NCBI GenBank assembly: GCA_947627185.1
Contig: CANQVF010000005.1
Location: 1 to 64,000, forward strand
Direction of reading: 5' to 3'
Length of the DNA stretch: 64,000 nt
Origin: an uncultured Clostridia bacterium
GTDB taxonomy: Bacteria > Bacillota > Clostridia > TANB77 > CAG-508
A model generated the notes under the pieces. It did no database searches. It was given only the letters and a program-made list of their open reading frames with translations, and had not been told where the DNA came from. The position numbers were made by a program, and so were the translations under genes. Positions 15,477-24,277 of this stretch are shown here, piece by piece. Every line of letters starts with the position of its first letter. Position 1 is the first letter of the stretch.

Positions 15477-17552
15477 ATGTCACAAAACATGCTAAAATAC
15501 TTAATTGGAGGAATGGGTGGCATTTTTGCATTAATAGTATTAATATATGTAGCTATTAGCAAAAAAATGCAAACAAAAGAAACTAAATATGCAAGACAAT
15601 TAGTATCTGGTACACAGAGTACAGCTTTAAGTTTTGATGTATTCTTACAAAAATTTTATATTACATGTACAAAAAATCCAATTTTAAGAAGATATGCATT
15701 AAAATTAAGAAGAAGAATAGAAATTATAAACTTAGAGGATGAATACTTAACTAGAAAACAAGTTGCTAAAATTATGCTTCAAGCAGTAATTATTGTTATA
15801 CCTTTAACAATTGTAGTTATATATATGACACACAACAACTATTTAGTAATGTGCTCAATTTTATTATTTGAGTTATTCTTTATAGAAACACTTTTAGAAG
15901 GTAAAGTTGATGGAATTGATAATAAATTATTAAGAGAGCAATTAGATTTTTTTGCAGAAATAAGACATGCTTATCATGAATTTAATATGGTTGAAGAAGC
16001 AATTTATGATGTAGCACAAGATGATGAAAAAGAAGTTTCAAGACAAGCTGAAAAAATTTATGAAATTTTAATTTCTGATGACCCAGAAACAGAACTTGAA
16101 AAATATTATGATATAGCACCAAATAGCTATTTAAAAGAATTTGCTGGTGTATCTTATTTAACAAAGGAATTTGGTGATAGAAAAGATAAAGATGGCGCAT
16201 CTTTATATTTAAAAAATTTAAATAATATTACACAAGAAATGCAAATAGAAATTTTAAAAAGAGATAAATTAGATTATGTATTTCAAAGTTTATCTATGAT
16301 TGCAGCACTTCCAATACTATTTTTAGATGTTGTAAAAAATTGGGCCGTAGGACAATTCTCTTTTACAAGACAATTCTATAATGGAACAGGCGGTTTTTTA
16401 GTACAAATAGCATTAATTATTATAACATATTTATGCTATATTCTTACTAGAAAATTAAAAGATAATGGTAGTGTAAACACCGCTGCAAATATGGAAAATC
16501 CATGGCAAGCAAAATTATATAAAAAGAAATTAGTAAAAAAATTTGTTGATTATTTTATTCCAAAAAATGGAACAAAAGATTATAGAAAAATAACACAATT
16601 ATTAAAAGATGCTGCTTCTAAATTAAAATTAGAGTGGTTATACATAAATAGACTATGTGCAGCAGTTGCTGGTTTTATAGGTGCAGTAATAATTTTAGCT
16701 GTTGCTCACCAAACAGCAATAAATTTTCAATTTACAGAACCAACATCAGATTATAATTTATTAGGTACAATGTCTGAATCTCAAGAGAAAAAAGCAATGG
16801 AAGTAACAGAAAAAGATAATGTATTCTTATATAAATATCAATATGATTATGATGTAAAAAAAGAAGATTTAAGAGAAGAAATTGCAGAATCTGATGAATA
16901 TGGAAATAGTTCAGAAGAAGATTTAGATGCTATCACAGATAGAATTTGGGAAAAATTACAAATAGTTCAATCTGAATATATTAAATGGTTTGAAATTTTA
17001 ATAGCTTTACTTGTAATGGTAATTGCATATAATGTTCCATATTGGCTTTTAATTTTCCAAAAAATTATGAGACAAATGGATATGGAAAATGAAGTAATGC
17101 AATTCCAAACTATTATATTAATGCTTATGAAAATCGAAAGAGTAAATGTTGAAATGATTCTTGAGTGGATTGAAAGATATGCAAACATATTTAAAGAACC
17201 AATTAGCAAATGTGTTAATAACTATGAAAGTGGACCTTGGGAAGCTTTAGAAGAATTAAAAAATGATATATCTTTCCAACAATTAATTAGAATAGTAGAA
17301 AGCTTACAAGCAGCTGTTGAAAAAATACCAATTAGAGAAGCTTTTGATGAACTAGATACAGAAAGAGCATATCATCAAGAAAAAAGAAAAGAATCAAATG
17401 AAAGAACAATTTCTAGAAAATCTATGATAGGTAAAGTTATAGGATTTGCACCTATGGTATTGCTTTTTGTTGGTTACTTAATTGTTCCACTTTGCTTAAT
17501 AGGTTTAACAAGTATGACATCTGCATTCTCAAGTATGTCATCAATGATGTAG
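15477..17552 (+). CDS. Fused TadB/TadC-type inner-membrane platform protein
   Basis: 691 residues with two T2SSF (GspF)-like halves. The first has an N-terminal helix (10-28), a pair of helices near 105-142, then LLREQLDFFAEIRHAYHEFN and ILKRDKLDYVFQSLSMIAAL, with further helices near 275-340. The second has helices near 390-415 and 505-530, then ENEVMQFQTIILMLMKIER and SISR-like helical bundles, with a last helix near 660-680. Tad systems normally carry TadB and TadC as two genes that form the platform on which the TadA ATPase acts. It lies 31 bp from tadA and 14 bp from the first pilin-like gene. Confidence 0.75.
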   Translation: MSQNMLKYLIGGMGGIFALIVLIYVAISKKMQTKETKYARQLVSGTQSTALSFDVFLQKFYITCTKNPILRRYALKLRRRIEIINLEDEYLTRKQVAKIMLQAVIIVIPLTIVVIYMTHNNYLVMCSILLFELFFIETLLEGKVDGIDNKLLREQLDFFAEIRHAYHEFNMVEEAIYDVAQDDEKEVSRQAEKIYEILISDDPETELEKYYDIAPNSYLKEFAGVSYLTKEFGDRKDKDGASLYLKNLNNITQEMQIEILKRDKLDYVFQSLSMIAALPILFLDVVKNWAVGQFSFTRQFYNGTGGFLVQIALIIITYLCYILTRKLKDNGSVNTAANMENPWQAKLYKKKLVKKFVDYFIPKNGTKDYRKITQLLKDAASKLKLEWLYINRLCAAVAGFIGAVIILAVAHQTAINFQFTEPTSDYNLLGTMSESQEKKAMEVTEKDNVFLYKYQYDYDVKKEDLREEIAESDEYGNSSEEDLDAITDRIWEKLQIVQSEYIKWFEILIALLVMVIAYNVPYWLLIFQKIMRQMDMENEVMQFQTIILMLMKIERVNVEMILEWIERYANIFKEPISKCVNNYESGPWEALEELKNDISFQQLIRIVESLQAAVEKIPIREAFDELDTERAYHQEKRKESNERTISRKSMIGKVIGFAPMVLLFVGYLIVPLCLIGLTSMTSAFSSMSSMM

Positions 17553-17565
17553 AAAGGTAAAATAT

Positions 17566-18465
17566 ATGGAAAATGCTTCAAAAGCACTAGTAATTGCAGG
17601 AGGAGTTTTAATTGCTGTAGTTATTATGTCATTAATTGCATATTTTTTTTCAAGTATTAGTGAATGGCCACAAGAACAAGATGATGAACAATCAGCTGAA
17701 CAATTAGCCAAGTTTAACTTAGAATATGAAGTTTATGAGAAAAGTGCAATGTATGGCACAGATGTTATTTCATGCTTAAATAAGGCTAATAGTAATAATG
17801 AAAAATATGTTGATCCAGATAGTGAAGAAAATAGTGGTGGTTGGCTATCAGGAAATAAATATGGTAATGAATTTACAGTAAATGTTTATGTTAAAATAAA
17901 CTCAGAATTACAAGAAAGTTTAGAGGTATATTATTTTAATGAGAAAAAGAATGGAAATGGAAGTACAGGAACATCTACTGATGAAGATGACCCAGGAAAA
18001 CCTGAAAAAAAGTTTAACCAAGAAGATATTAAAAACAAAGGTGATGGTGAATCTATAAATATAAGAGATGTTAATTTAATGGATGATAGTGAAAGTACAT
18101 ATAAGAAAAATGAAAGAACAACATATTATTCTGTATTTGCTTCTAATTCTGGTGTAGGAACTGCAGGAGTAACTGATATAAATGATTTATATACTAAAAC
18201 TATTACATTAAATAGTGGAACAAATCATTTAGAAAGAGATAAATATTATTCTTTAAATGATAGCCAATTAAAATCTTTAATAAATTTATCTAAATTAGAT
18301 TTAAAAGTTACAAAAAAGAATACAAATGGAAATTTACGTCAGTGGAGTACAGTGATTTGGAAAACAGCCTTATATGATTTTAAAACAAGAAGATTTTCTT
18401 GTGATGAAATACATTATAATGATATAACAGGAAGAATTGATGAAATAAAGTTTTCTGAAATGTAA
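17566..18465 (+). CDS. Leaderless pilin-like protein 1
   Basis: 299 residues. It starts MENASKALVIAGGVLIAVVI: Glu at position 2, then one helix to about residue 31. It continues FNLEYEVYEKSAMYGTDVIS and ends with FSCDEIHYNDITGRIDEI. These N- and C-terminal motifs recur in the next genes. The layout (N-terminal helix, then globular outside domain) is that of a type IV pilin or pseudopilin, but there is no basic leader with Gly before the helix. The long middle part holds a Gly/Ser/Asp-rich linker (about 127-145). Likely a major or minor pilus subunit of the upstream Tad-like machine. Confidence 0.6.
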   Translation: MENASKALVIAGGVLIAVVIMSLIAYFFSSISEWPQEQDDEQSAEQLAKFNLEYEVYEKSAMYGTDVISCLNKANSNNEKYVDPDSEENSGGWLSGNKYGNEFTVNVYVKINSELQESLEVYYFNEKKNGNGSTGTSTDEDDPGKPEKKFNQEDIKNKGDGESINIRDVNLMDDSESTYKKNERTTYYSVFASNSGVGTAGVTDINDLYTKTITLNSGTNHLERDKYYSLNDSQLKSLINLSKLDLKVTKKNTNGNLRQWSTVIWKTALYDFKTRRFSCDEIHYNDITGRIDEIKFSEM

Positions 18466-18503
18466 TTTTTTTATACAAATAAATTAAAATATAGGAGATA
18501 TTA

Positions 18504-19166
18504 ATGGAAAATGCTTCAAGAGCTCTAATAATGGCAGCTACAGTTTTATTAGGTGTACTGCTTATTACAATGTTTGTTTATATTTTTAGAGAAGGCTCAC
18601 AGGTAAGCAAAAATTATGATATACAACAACAAGCAAATCAATTAGAGCTATATAATTCTAAATTTGAATATTATAATAGACCAAATAATACTATTATGGA
18701 CATAATTTCTGTGTGCAATTTAGCATTTGATGTTAATGATTCTACAAAAACACTTTTAAATGCTAATGCTACTGATAAGAATAAATATTCATATGATGAT
18801 ACAAATGCTATAGAAATAAAAATAATGAATGGAAGCAATACTTTATTTAGTATTCCAAATGTATATGATGTATATAGTGGTAAATCATTAAAGAAAAATC
18901 AAATTTTGAAAGGTAGCGAAGTAATATCAATTTATGATTTAGCTTCAAAATATATAAATTATCCACAAAATCAAGAAAATAGCTTAAAAATAACAGGTTT
19001 AGGAAACTCCAGAGAAGATGATAAACTTTCAACTACAAAATGGAGTGAAGATGAAAATAAAACTATTTATGAATATTTATTTAAATGTAACCAAATTACA
19101 TATAAAGAAGTAAATGGACAAGTTGGTAGTATGGAGTTTGAAATATATAAAAACGATGAATATTAA
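18504..19166 (+). CDS. Leaderless pilin-like protein 2
   Basis: 220 residues. It starts MENASRALIMAATVLLGVLL, with a helix to about residue 29. It has LELYNSKFEYYNRP after the helix and ends KCNQITYKEVNGQVGSMEFE, which aligns with the C-terminal motifs of the 17566 and 19237 products (F/K-x-C-x-x-(I/V)-x-Y-x-x-x-x-G-x-(I/V)-x-x-M/I-x-F). AGGAGA precedes the ATG. Same leaderless pilin-like family. Confidence 0.6.
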   Translation: MENASRALIMAATVLLGVLLITMFVYIFREGSQVSKNYDIQQQANQLELYNSKFEYYNRPNNTIMDIISVCNLAFDVNDSTKTLLNANATDKNKYSYDDTNAIEIKIMNGSNTLFSIPNVYDVYSGKSLKKNQILKGSEVISIYDLASKYINYPQNQENSLKITGLGNSREDDKLSTTKWSEDENKTIYEYLFKCNQITYKEVNGQVGSMEFEIYKNDEY

Positions 19167-19192
19167 TAAATATAACAAGTTAATTGAAAATA

Positions 19193-19221
19193 TTGTAAAA
19201 ATATGAAAAATATGGTATAAT
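19193..19221 (+). promoter_or_regulatory. Internal promoter within the pilin-like cluster
   Basis: TTGTAA (19193-19198) and TATAAT (19216-19221) with a 17-bp spacer. The next start codon (19237) is only 15 bp past the -10 box, so the transcript would have a leader of about 8-10 nt. Confidence 0.6.
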
Positions 19222-19236
19222 GTAAGTAGGTATTTT

Positions 19237-19671
19237 ATGAAAAAATTATTAGCATTGGTGCTTCTTATAATTATTATAATTTTAACTTTTTTTGTTGTGA
19301 ATTATAAACAATTTCAGAAGCAAAAAGAAGAAATAAAAAATTTTAATTTAACATATGAAAAATATAATAAAGATAATTTAAATGGATTAGATATTACAAC
19401 TGTAATAAATAAAGCAATTAGTAATAATGAAAAATATTCAGTTGCAAAAGATGAAGAAGGTTTATATGTTTTAGATGATGAAAATAGCATCGAAATATAT
19501 GTAACTATGATAATAAACGAAACAACTTATCGAATGGAAAGAATTAATAGTTTAGGCATGAATTCTTTCGTAGCATATTTTGGAGAAGTTAGTTTTAAGT
19601 GTACAGATGTAAAATATCATGAAAAGACAGGCAAAATTGCATCAATGACATTTGAAGCTAAAGAATACTAA
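19237..19671 (+). CDS. Short pilin-like protein without the MENAS start
   Basis: 144 residues. It starts MKKLLALVLLIIIIILTFFV, an ordinary positively charged membrane anchor. It then shares FNLTYEKYNKDNLNGLDITT and KAISNNEKYSVAKD with the product of 17566, and ends FKCTDVKYHEKTGKIASMTF. It is therefore a minimal member of the same family (helix, alpha segment, small beta domain), perhaps a minor subunit. It has its own promoter. Confidence 0.55.
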   Translation: MKKLLALVLLIIIIILTFFVVNYKQFQKQKEEIKNFNLTYEKYNKDNLNGLDITTVINKAISNNEKYSVAKDEEGLYVLDDENSIEIYVTMIINETTYRMERINSLGMNSFVAYFGEVSFKCTDVKYHEKTGKIASMTFEAKEY

Positions 19672-19755
19672 AGTTTTTAATGTTAAACTAGAAAAAAAGA
19701 ATATCTAGTTAATTTTAAAATAAAATACAATTTTTTATAAAAGGAGGAAGAAGTT

Positions 19756-20250
19756 ATGGAGAATGCTTCTAAAGCACTTTTAATAGCAGGTGCAATTTTA
19801 TTAGCTATTTTAATTATAGCTATTGGTATGTTTATATATACTAGTGCTCAATCACAAGTAAGTGAATCTATGACATCTATGTCAACACAACAAATTGAAG
19901 GATTTAACTCACAATTTCTAGATTATGAAGGTGTTCAGACAGGTTCACAGGTTAAAGCTTTAATAGGAAGATTAATAGCAAATGGAAAAACTTATGAACA
20001 AGAAGCAGGAAAAGTTCCTGGTGTTAGTATTGAACCACATAAAGAGGGTGGTGCAACTACTGTTAATCATGATAAAACTAATGAAAAAGAAGGTGGTATT
20101 GCATTTTATAGTTCAAGTTTAAGTACAATTAGATCTGCTATTGAAACTAAACATAAATATAAAGTTTCATTTGATACAGGAGAAAGTGGTTTGATTAATA
20201 AAGTAACTGTAACTTATAATACTGATGACACTAAAGTTGGTGATAAATAA
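19756..20250 (+). CDS. Leaderless pilin-like protein 3
   Basis: 164 residues with the strongest ribosome site of the set (AAAGGAGGAAG). It starts MENASKALLIAGAILLAILI, with a helix to about residue 29. It continues QQIEGFNSQFLDYEGVQTGS and ends in a small beta-rich domain (KHKYKVSFDTGESGLINKVT). The compact size and strong ribosome site make it the best candidate for the major pilin. It is followed by two long hairpins. Confidence 0.6.
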   Translation: MENASKALLIAGAILLAILIIAIGMFIYTSAQSQVSESMTSMSTQQIEGFNSQFLDYEGVQTGSQVKALIGRLIANGKTYEQEAGKVPGVSIEPHKEGGATTVNHDKTNEKEGGIAFYSSSLSTIRSAIETKHKYKVSFDTGESGLINKVTVTYNTDDTKVGDK

Positions 20251-20276
20251 TAAATTAATAAATTTAAAATACATAA

Positions 20277-20335
20277 AATCATATATCTAAGATAACTTTT
20301 AATATAGTTAAGTTATCTTAGATATATCTATGATT
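20277..20335 (+). terminator. Long hairpin after pilin-like gene 3
   Basis: AATCAT...ATATCTAAGATAACTT pairs with AAGTTATCTTAGATATATCTATGATT. There is no T-run directly after it, so it may be a processing or stability element rather than a simple terminator. Confidence 0.45.
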
Positions 20336-20404
20336 AATAAGAAGATCAGCAACGCTTGAAAAAATTTATAAAGATTCATTAAAAGAATGATAAGATAATA
20401 ATAT

Positions 20405-20455
20405 AAATATATAATAAATAATATATCTTTTTGATACATTATTTATTATATATTT
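20405..20455 (+). other. Long AT-only hairpin before the 20479 gene
   Basis: AAATATATAATAAATAAT pairs with ATTATTTATTATATATTT across a loop of about 12 nt. It ends 7 bp before the GAAAGGA ribosome site of the next gene. Confidence 0.45.
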
Positions 20456-20478
20456 ATTGATAGAAAGGATATAACAGA

Positions 20479-21192
20479 ATGGAAGATGCTGTTCATGCAT
20501 TAATGATGGCTTTTGCAGTTATAGTATTTGTAATTGCGTTTTCAATAGCTATTTATATGTTTACAGAAATTACTTCACTTGCAGAAACTTTAACAAGATA
20601 TTCGGATACTACTTTATATTATGATAATATAAAGTATGATGATGAAAATAAAAATGAAAATACTGAAATAAGAATAGTTAATGCAGATACAATTATTCCA
20701 ACATTATATAGATATGCTGATGAAGAATTTTGTGTTAAAATATATGATACAGAAAATACTTTAATCCAAATATTTGATTTAGATTTAGAAGGAAAAGTTC
20801 AGTCTGCTATTGGAGATACTAATGCAGAACAGAATGCTACATCTTTTGAATTAAAACAAAAATATGCTTTTAAAAAAATATATAATGTGCAAGGAACACC
20901 ATATTATTTATTTGGAGCACCTTGGTTTGGAAATAAAGAAAATATAAAATTAAGAGTTGATTTATTTGTAAATGGAAAAGCAGGATATATAAATAATAGC
21001 TATGTAGATTATTCATCTAATAGATTTACTACTTTATTAGCAGATGGAAATCAATTTGAAGAAAGATTTATTAATTATTCGTGGTCAGGACAAACTTTTA
21101 CAACAGATGAAGGAGATGTTTTAGTAACAGGAAATAGTCCAAAAGATAAAATTGTTATAATATACAAAGCATTACAAAGCAATATAACCTAA
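20479..21192 (+). CDS. Leaderless pilin-like protein 4
   Basis: 237 residues starting MEDAVHALMMAFAVIVFVIA, a variant of the MENASKAL start, with a helix to about residue 30. The outside part is longer and Asp/Asn-rich, with YNVQGTPYYLFGAPWFGNKE in the middle. It lacks the FNxxYExY motif of its relatives. Likely a minor pilin or tip-type subunit. Same strand and operon direction as the rest of the cluster. Confidence 0.5.
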   Translation: MEDAVHALMMAFAVIVFVIAFSIAIYMFTEITSLAETLTRYSDTTLYYDNIKYDDENKNENTEIRIVNADTIIPTLYRYADEEFCVKIYDTENTLIQIFDLDLEGKVQSAIGDTNAEQNATSFELKQKYAFKKIYNVQGTPYYLFGAPWFGNKENIKLRVDLFVNGKAGYINNSYVDYSSNRFTTLLADGNQFEERFINYSWSGQTFTTDEGDVLVTGNSPKDKIVIIYKALQSNIT

Positions 21193-21232
21193 ACGTGAAA
21201 AAATAAAATGATTTAAAAACAAGGAGGAAATT

Positions 21233-21769
21233 ATGAGTGATACTCTTATAACTATAGTTGCAATTTTTTTAGCAGCAATATTAATGTTTGTTTTTCCACT
21301 ATTATCTGTTTCTGAAAGAAATGATGATATAGCACAATTATCTGTGCAAACAGCTACAGCTAAATTTGTAGATGATGCAAGAGCAAGTGGAAAAATAACA
21401 GCAGAAAATTATTCACAATTAATATCAACAATTAATGCTACAGGAAATACATATGATGTAGAAATGGAAGTAAAAGTTCTAGATGAAAATGTTGGAAAAA
21501 AATCAGCATGGACACAGGGAACTGTTATAGGTGAAAATATTTATTATTCTGTTTATACATCACAAATTATTTCAGCAATTGAAAATGAGAATAATAATAA
21601 TGGTGTTTATACTATGAAAGAAGGAGATATTTTTTCAGTAAGTGTTAAGAATACAAACAAAACATTGTCTCAAACTATAAGAAGTGTATTTTATTCAATT
21701 TCTGGAAATGATATTTATTCTGTTGCAGCACAGCATTCAGGTGTTGTTACAGCTAATGGTTCTTATTAA
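21233..21769 (+). CDS. TadE/F-like membrane-anchored protein
   Basis: 178 residues. A helix spans residues 4-24 (TLITIVAIFLAAILMFVFPL), followed by VQTATAKFVDDARASGKITA and a beta-rich domain. This resembles the short pseudopilin-like TadE/TadF proteins of Tad systems, and the AKFVDDARASGKIT segment is conserved-looking. AAGGAGG ribosome site. Only 14 bp from the next gene, so translation of the two is probably linked. Confidence 0.5.
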   Translation: MSDTLITIVAIFLAAILMFVFPLLSVSERNDDIAQLSVQTATAKFVDDARASGKITAENYSQLISTINATGNTYDVEMEVKVLDENVGKKSAWTQGTVIGENIYYSVYTSQIISAIENENNNNGVYTMKEGDIFSVSVKNTNKTLSQTIRSVFYSISGNDIYSVAAQHSGVVTANGSY

Positions 21770-21783
21770 TAAGGGAGTTATAA

Positions 21784-24048
21784 ATGAAATTACAAGGTTT
21801 TAGCATAATATTTGCTTTAGTTGCAATACCTTTAATATTAGTTTTAACATATTACATACAACTACAAGTAGATACAATAACATTACAAAATGATTATGAT
21901 GCAAAATTATTAAATTCGGTAAGAGATGCAGTATCTTCATTTGAGTTAAATACGGCAAATGAAGATTTATCTTCTGTGTCTGATTCTTTGCGTACAATTA
22001 TAGAAGCATCAAATAATGTTTTTTTTAACACATTATCAACTAATTTAGGATTATCTAATGCTAGTAAAGCATATGTAGAACCATATGTACCAGCGGTTTT
22101 ATATACATTGTATGATGGATATTATATTTCATCACCAACTAGAGTACCAGAAGTATTAGTTGATGCAGATGAAAATGCAGTATCTGTAGGAGATTTAGGA
22201 GTAAAAAAAATTAGAACGAGTCCAGACCATATGTATAGTTATCATCGTTATCATGAGCATTTAACTCAAAGTGATATAAATAATTGTAAAATATGTAATA
22301 GGGCGGATGTTGATGGTGTATTGACAAAAGATATTACAAATGATACAGAAAATAGATATTATGAACAATATGCAGAAGATTCAATGGGAAATGATTATGG
22401 TCAACTATTATATGTAACTAATAATCCAAATCAATATACAACAGATATTAATAATGCAAAATTAACTAATAAAAATGTTTTAAAGACCTATATGCCATAT
22501 TCTGCAAGATATAAAAAAAGTAAAGCAAAAGGTGATGAAGTCGATTATGATGTCACTGTAATTTATACTTTAGACAATTACATTACAATTGAAGGCACTA
22601 TAAATGATGTTTATTATACAAAATCAGGATATTTAATACCAACAAATGTAGTAAGCATTGAAGAGGGCGATAAAAATTTAATTAATAATTATAGCCAAGA
22701 AGATGCAGAAAATTATATTAAAACTGCAACTGAACCAGTTGGAATAAATATTGATGGTTCAATAATTATAACTGGTGACCCTGAAAATAATGTAAAACAG
22801 ACTTACGATGAACTAACTAACGAATTAACACAGTTCAATAATAATTTAGAAACAGTAATTAGTAAGTTATCAAATCCAAATGAAACTAATAAAGAACAGT
22901 TAAATATTGACAAACGTGGATGGGAAAATCAAATTACCGATGTACAATATGAATTAGATAAAATGTCAGCAGTTATTTATTATGTAAAAGCAGCAATTTT
23001 TTCTAATTGGGTACAAAATAATTTAAATGTAATAACAGAAGGATCTATAGTTGAAATAAGTGGAATTAATTATCAAACAATAAATGGTGTTGAGGAAATA
23101 ACTTATAAATTTGATAAAGAAAGTACAACGAATATATTTGATACAACAGGAAATGCTACCAGTGATATTGGAGTAGCAGAAATACCAGTAGATTCACCAT
23201 TTTATACGCATAAAACAAATGTTATTAGAAATTCTATTCAATATAATTTAAATCAAGCTATGTCTACATATAATCAAGAATCTTCTCGTGCATACTATTA
23301 TGAAATGCCTGTAATGCAAAATGAAGAATGGGATAAAATATTAAATAATGTATCAATTGTAGCTTTTATGCAAGGTTATCCTTGTAAATTAAAAACATAT
23401 AATAATTACAAAGTAGTATCAAGTACAAATAATGAAATAACTGTTTCACCAAAAAATATTTTTTATGTTCCAAAAGATAATTTTAATGATGAAAATAGTG
23501 AATATCACAGAATAGATTGTAATAAATTACCAAGTACTTATGCAGACAGAAATCCAATAAACGAATATATGTCTTTTAATTCAAAAGAAATAAAATATGA
23601 TAGAATAAGTAGTAGTGATAATGACATATATTTATATGATCATAAAAATTTAGCATGTTATGATTGCATAAATGATGGAAATTATCTAGAAAATTCAAGT
23701 GATATATTTGCTGAAGGTGGAGCTAAAAAAACAGCATATTACATAGCAGTTGGAAAAGAAAAAAATAATCTTTATAAAATGAATGCAATTGATAATTCGC
23801 AAGGATATGAAATAGTTTTTGATAATAGCATTAATCATCCGATAACAAATACCAGTTCAATTGAGTGGTCAAGGATTAAAGCAATTGAAATAGTTTTAGG
23901 TACAATAAAATCAGCAGGATCTTCTGAAAGTTTGAGGCTAACATATCAATTGCATGGACAGGAATTAAAAACAGATAGTTCAATTAGTTCAAATCAAGCA
24001 AATACAACTATTTATTTGAAATTACAAGAAAATAGTGCTTATCGGTAA
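21784..24048 (+). CDS. Large TadF-like envelope protein, tail frameshifted
   Basis: 754 residues. A membrane helix spans residues 7-25 (SIIFALVAIPLILVLTYYIQ), then a segment rich in short helices (ASNNVFFNTLSTNLGLSNAS), then YVPAVLYTLYDGYYISSPTR and a long mixed domain. A CKICN motif and several YDC/HRIDC cysteines suggest a folded outside domain. The frame ends ENSAYR at 24048. After an extra T near 24046 the coding pattern continues (NSSKNLKLNDEF, then IVINNTQNSRVYLNVPND). It shifts again near 24143 to DYGPEEYMTRIF and ends at 24218. The native protein was probably about 57 residues longer. Last gene of the Tad-like cluster. Confidence 0.55.
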   Translation: MKLQGFSIIFALVAIPLILVLTYYIQLQVDTITLQNDYDAKLLNSVRDAVSSFELNTANEDLSSVSDSLRTIIEASNNVFFNTLSTNLGLSNASKAYVEPYVPAVLYTLYDGYYISSPTRVPEVLVDADENAVSVGDLGVKKIRTSPDHMYSYHRYHEHLTQSDINNCKICNRADVDGVLTKDITNDTENRYYEQYAEDSMGNDYGQLLYVTNNPNQYTTDINNAKLTNKNVLKTYMPYSARYKKSKAKGDEVDYDVTVIYTLDNYITIEGTINDVYYTKSGYLIPTNVVSIEEGDKNLINNYSQEDAENYIKTATEPVGINIDGSIIITGDPENNVKQTYDELTNELTQFNNNLETVISKLSNPNETNKEQLNIDKRGWENQITDVQYELDKMSAVIYYVKAAIFSNWVQNNLNVITEGSIVEISGINYQTINGVEEITYKFDKESTTNIFDTTGNATSDIGVAEIPVDSPFYTHKTNVIRNSIQYNLNQAMSTYNQESSRAYYYEMPVMQNEEWDKILNNVSIVAFMQGYPCKLKTYNNYKVVSSTNNEITVSPKNIFYVPKDNFNDENSEYHRIDCNKLPSTYADRNPINEYMSFNSKEIKYDRISSSDNDIYLYDHKNLACYDCINDGNYLENSSDIFAEGGAKKTAYYIAVGKEKNNLYKMNAIDNSQGYEIVFDNSINHPITNTSSIEWSRIKAIEIVLGTIKSAGSSESLRLTYQLHGQELKTDSSISSNQANTTIYLKLQENSAYR

Positions 24049-24227
24049 TAGTTCAAAAAATTTAAAGTTAAACGATGAATTTATTGTAATAAATAATACA
24101 CAAAATTCAAGAGTATATTTAAATGTACCAAATGATTCTGAAGGACTACGGACCAGAAGAATATATGACTAGGATTTTTAAAGATGCAATAAAATATATA
24201 AGAATTATTTATAAATAAAAAATTAAT

Positions 24228-24277
24228 AAATGGTTAATATAAAATTATGAAAAAAATAAATTTTATATTAACCATTT
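24228..24277 (+). terminator. 20-bp hairpin containing the spoIVB start codon
   Basis: AAATGGTTAATATAAAATT (24228-24246) pairs perfectly with AATTTTATATTAACCATTT (24259-24277), followed by TTG and long T tracts. The spoIVB ATG (24247) lies in the loop. It looks like the terminator of the upstream cluster but also controls access to spoIVB. Confidence 0.6.
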
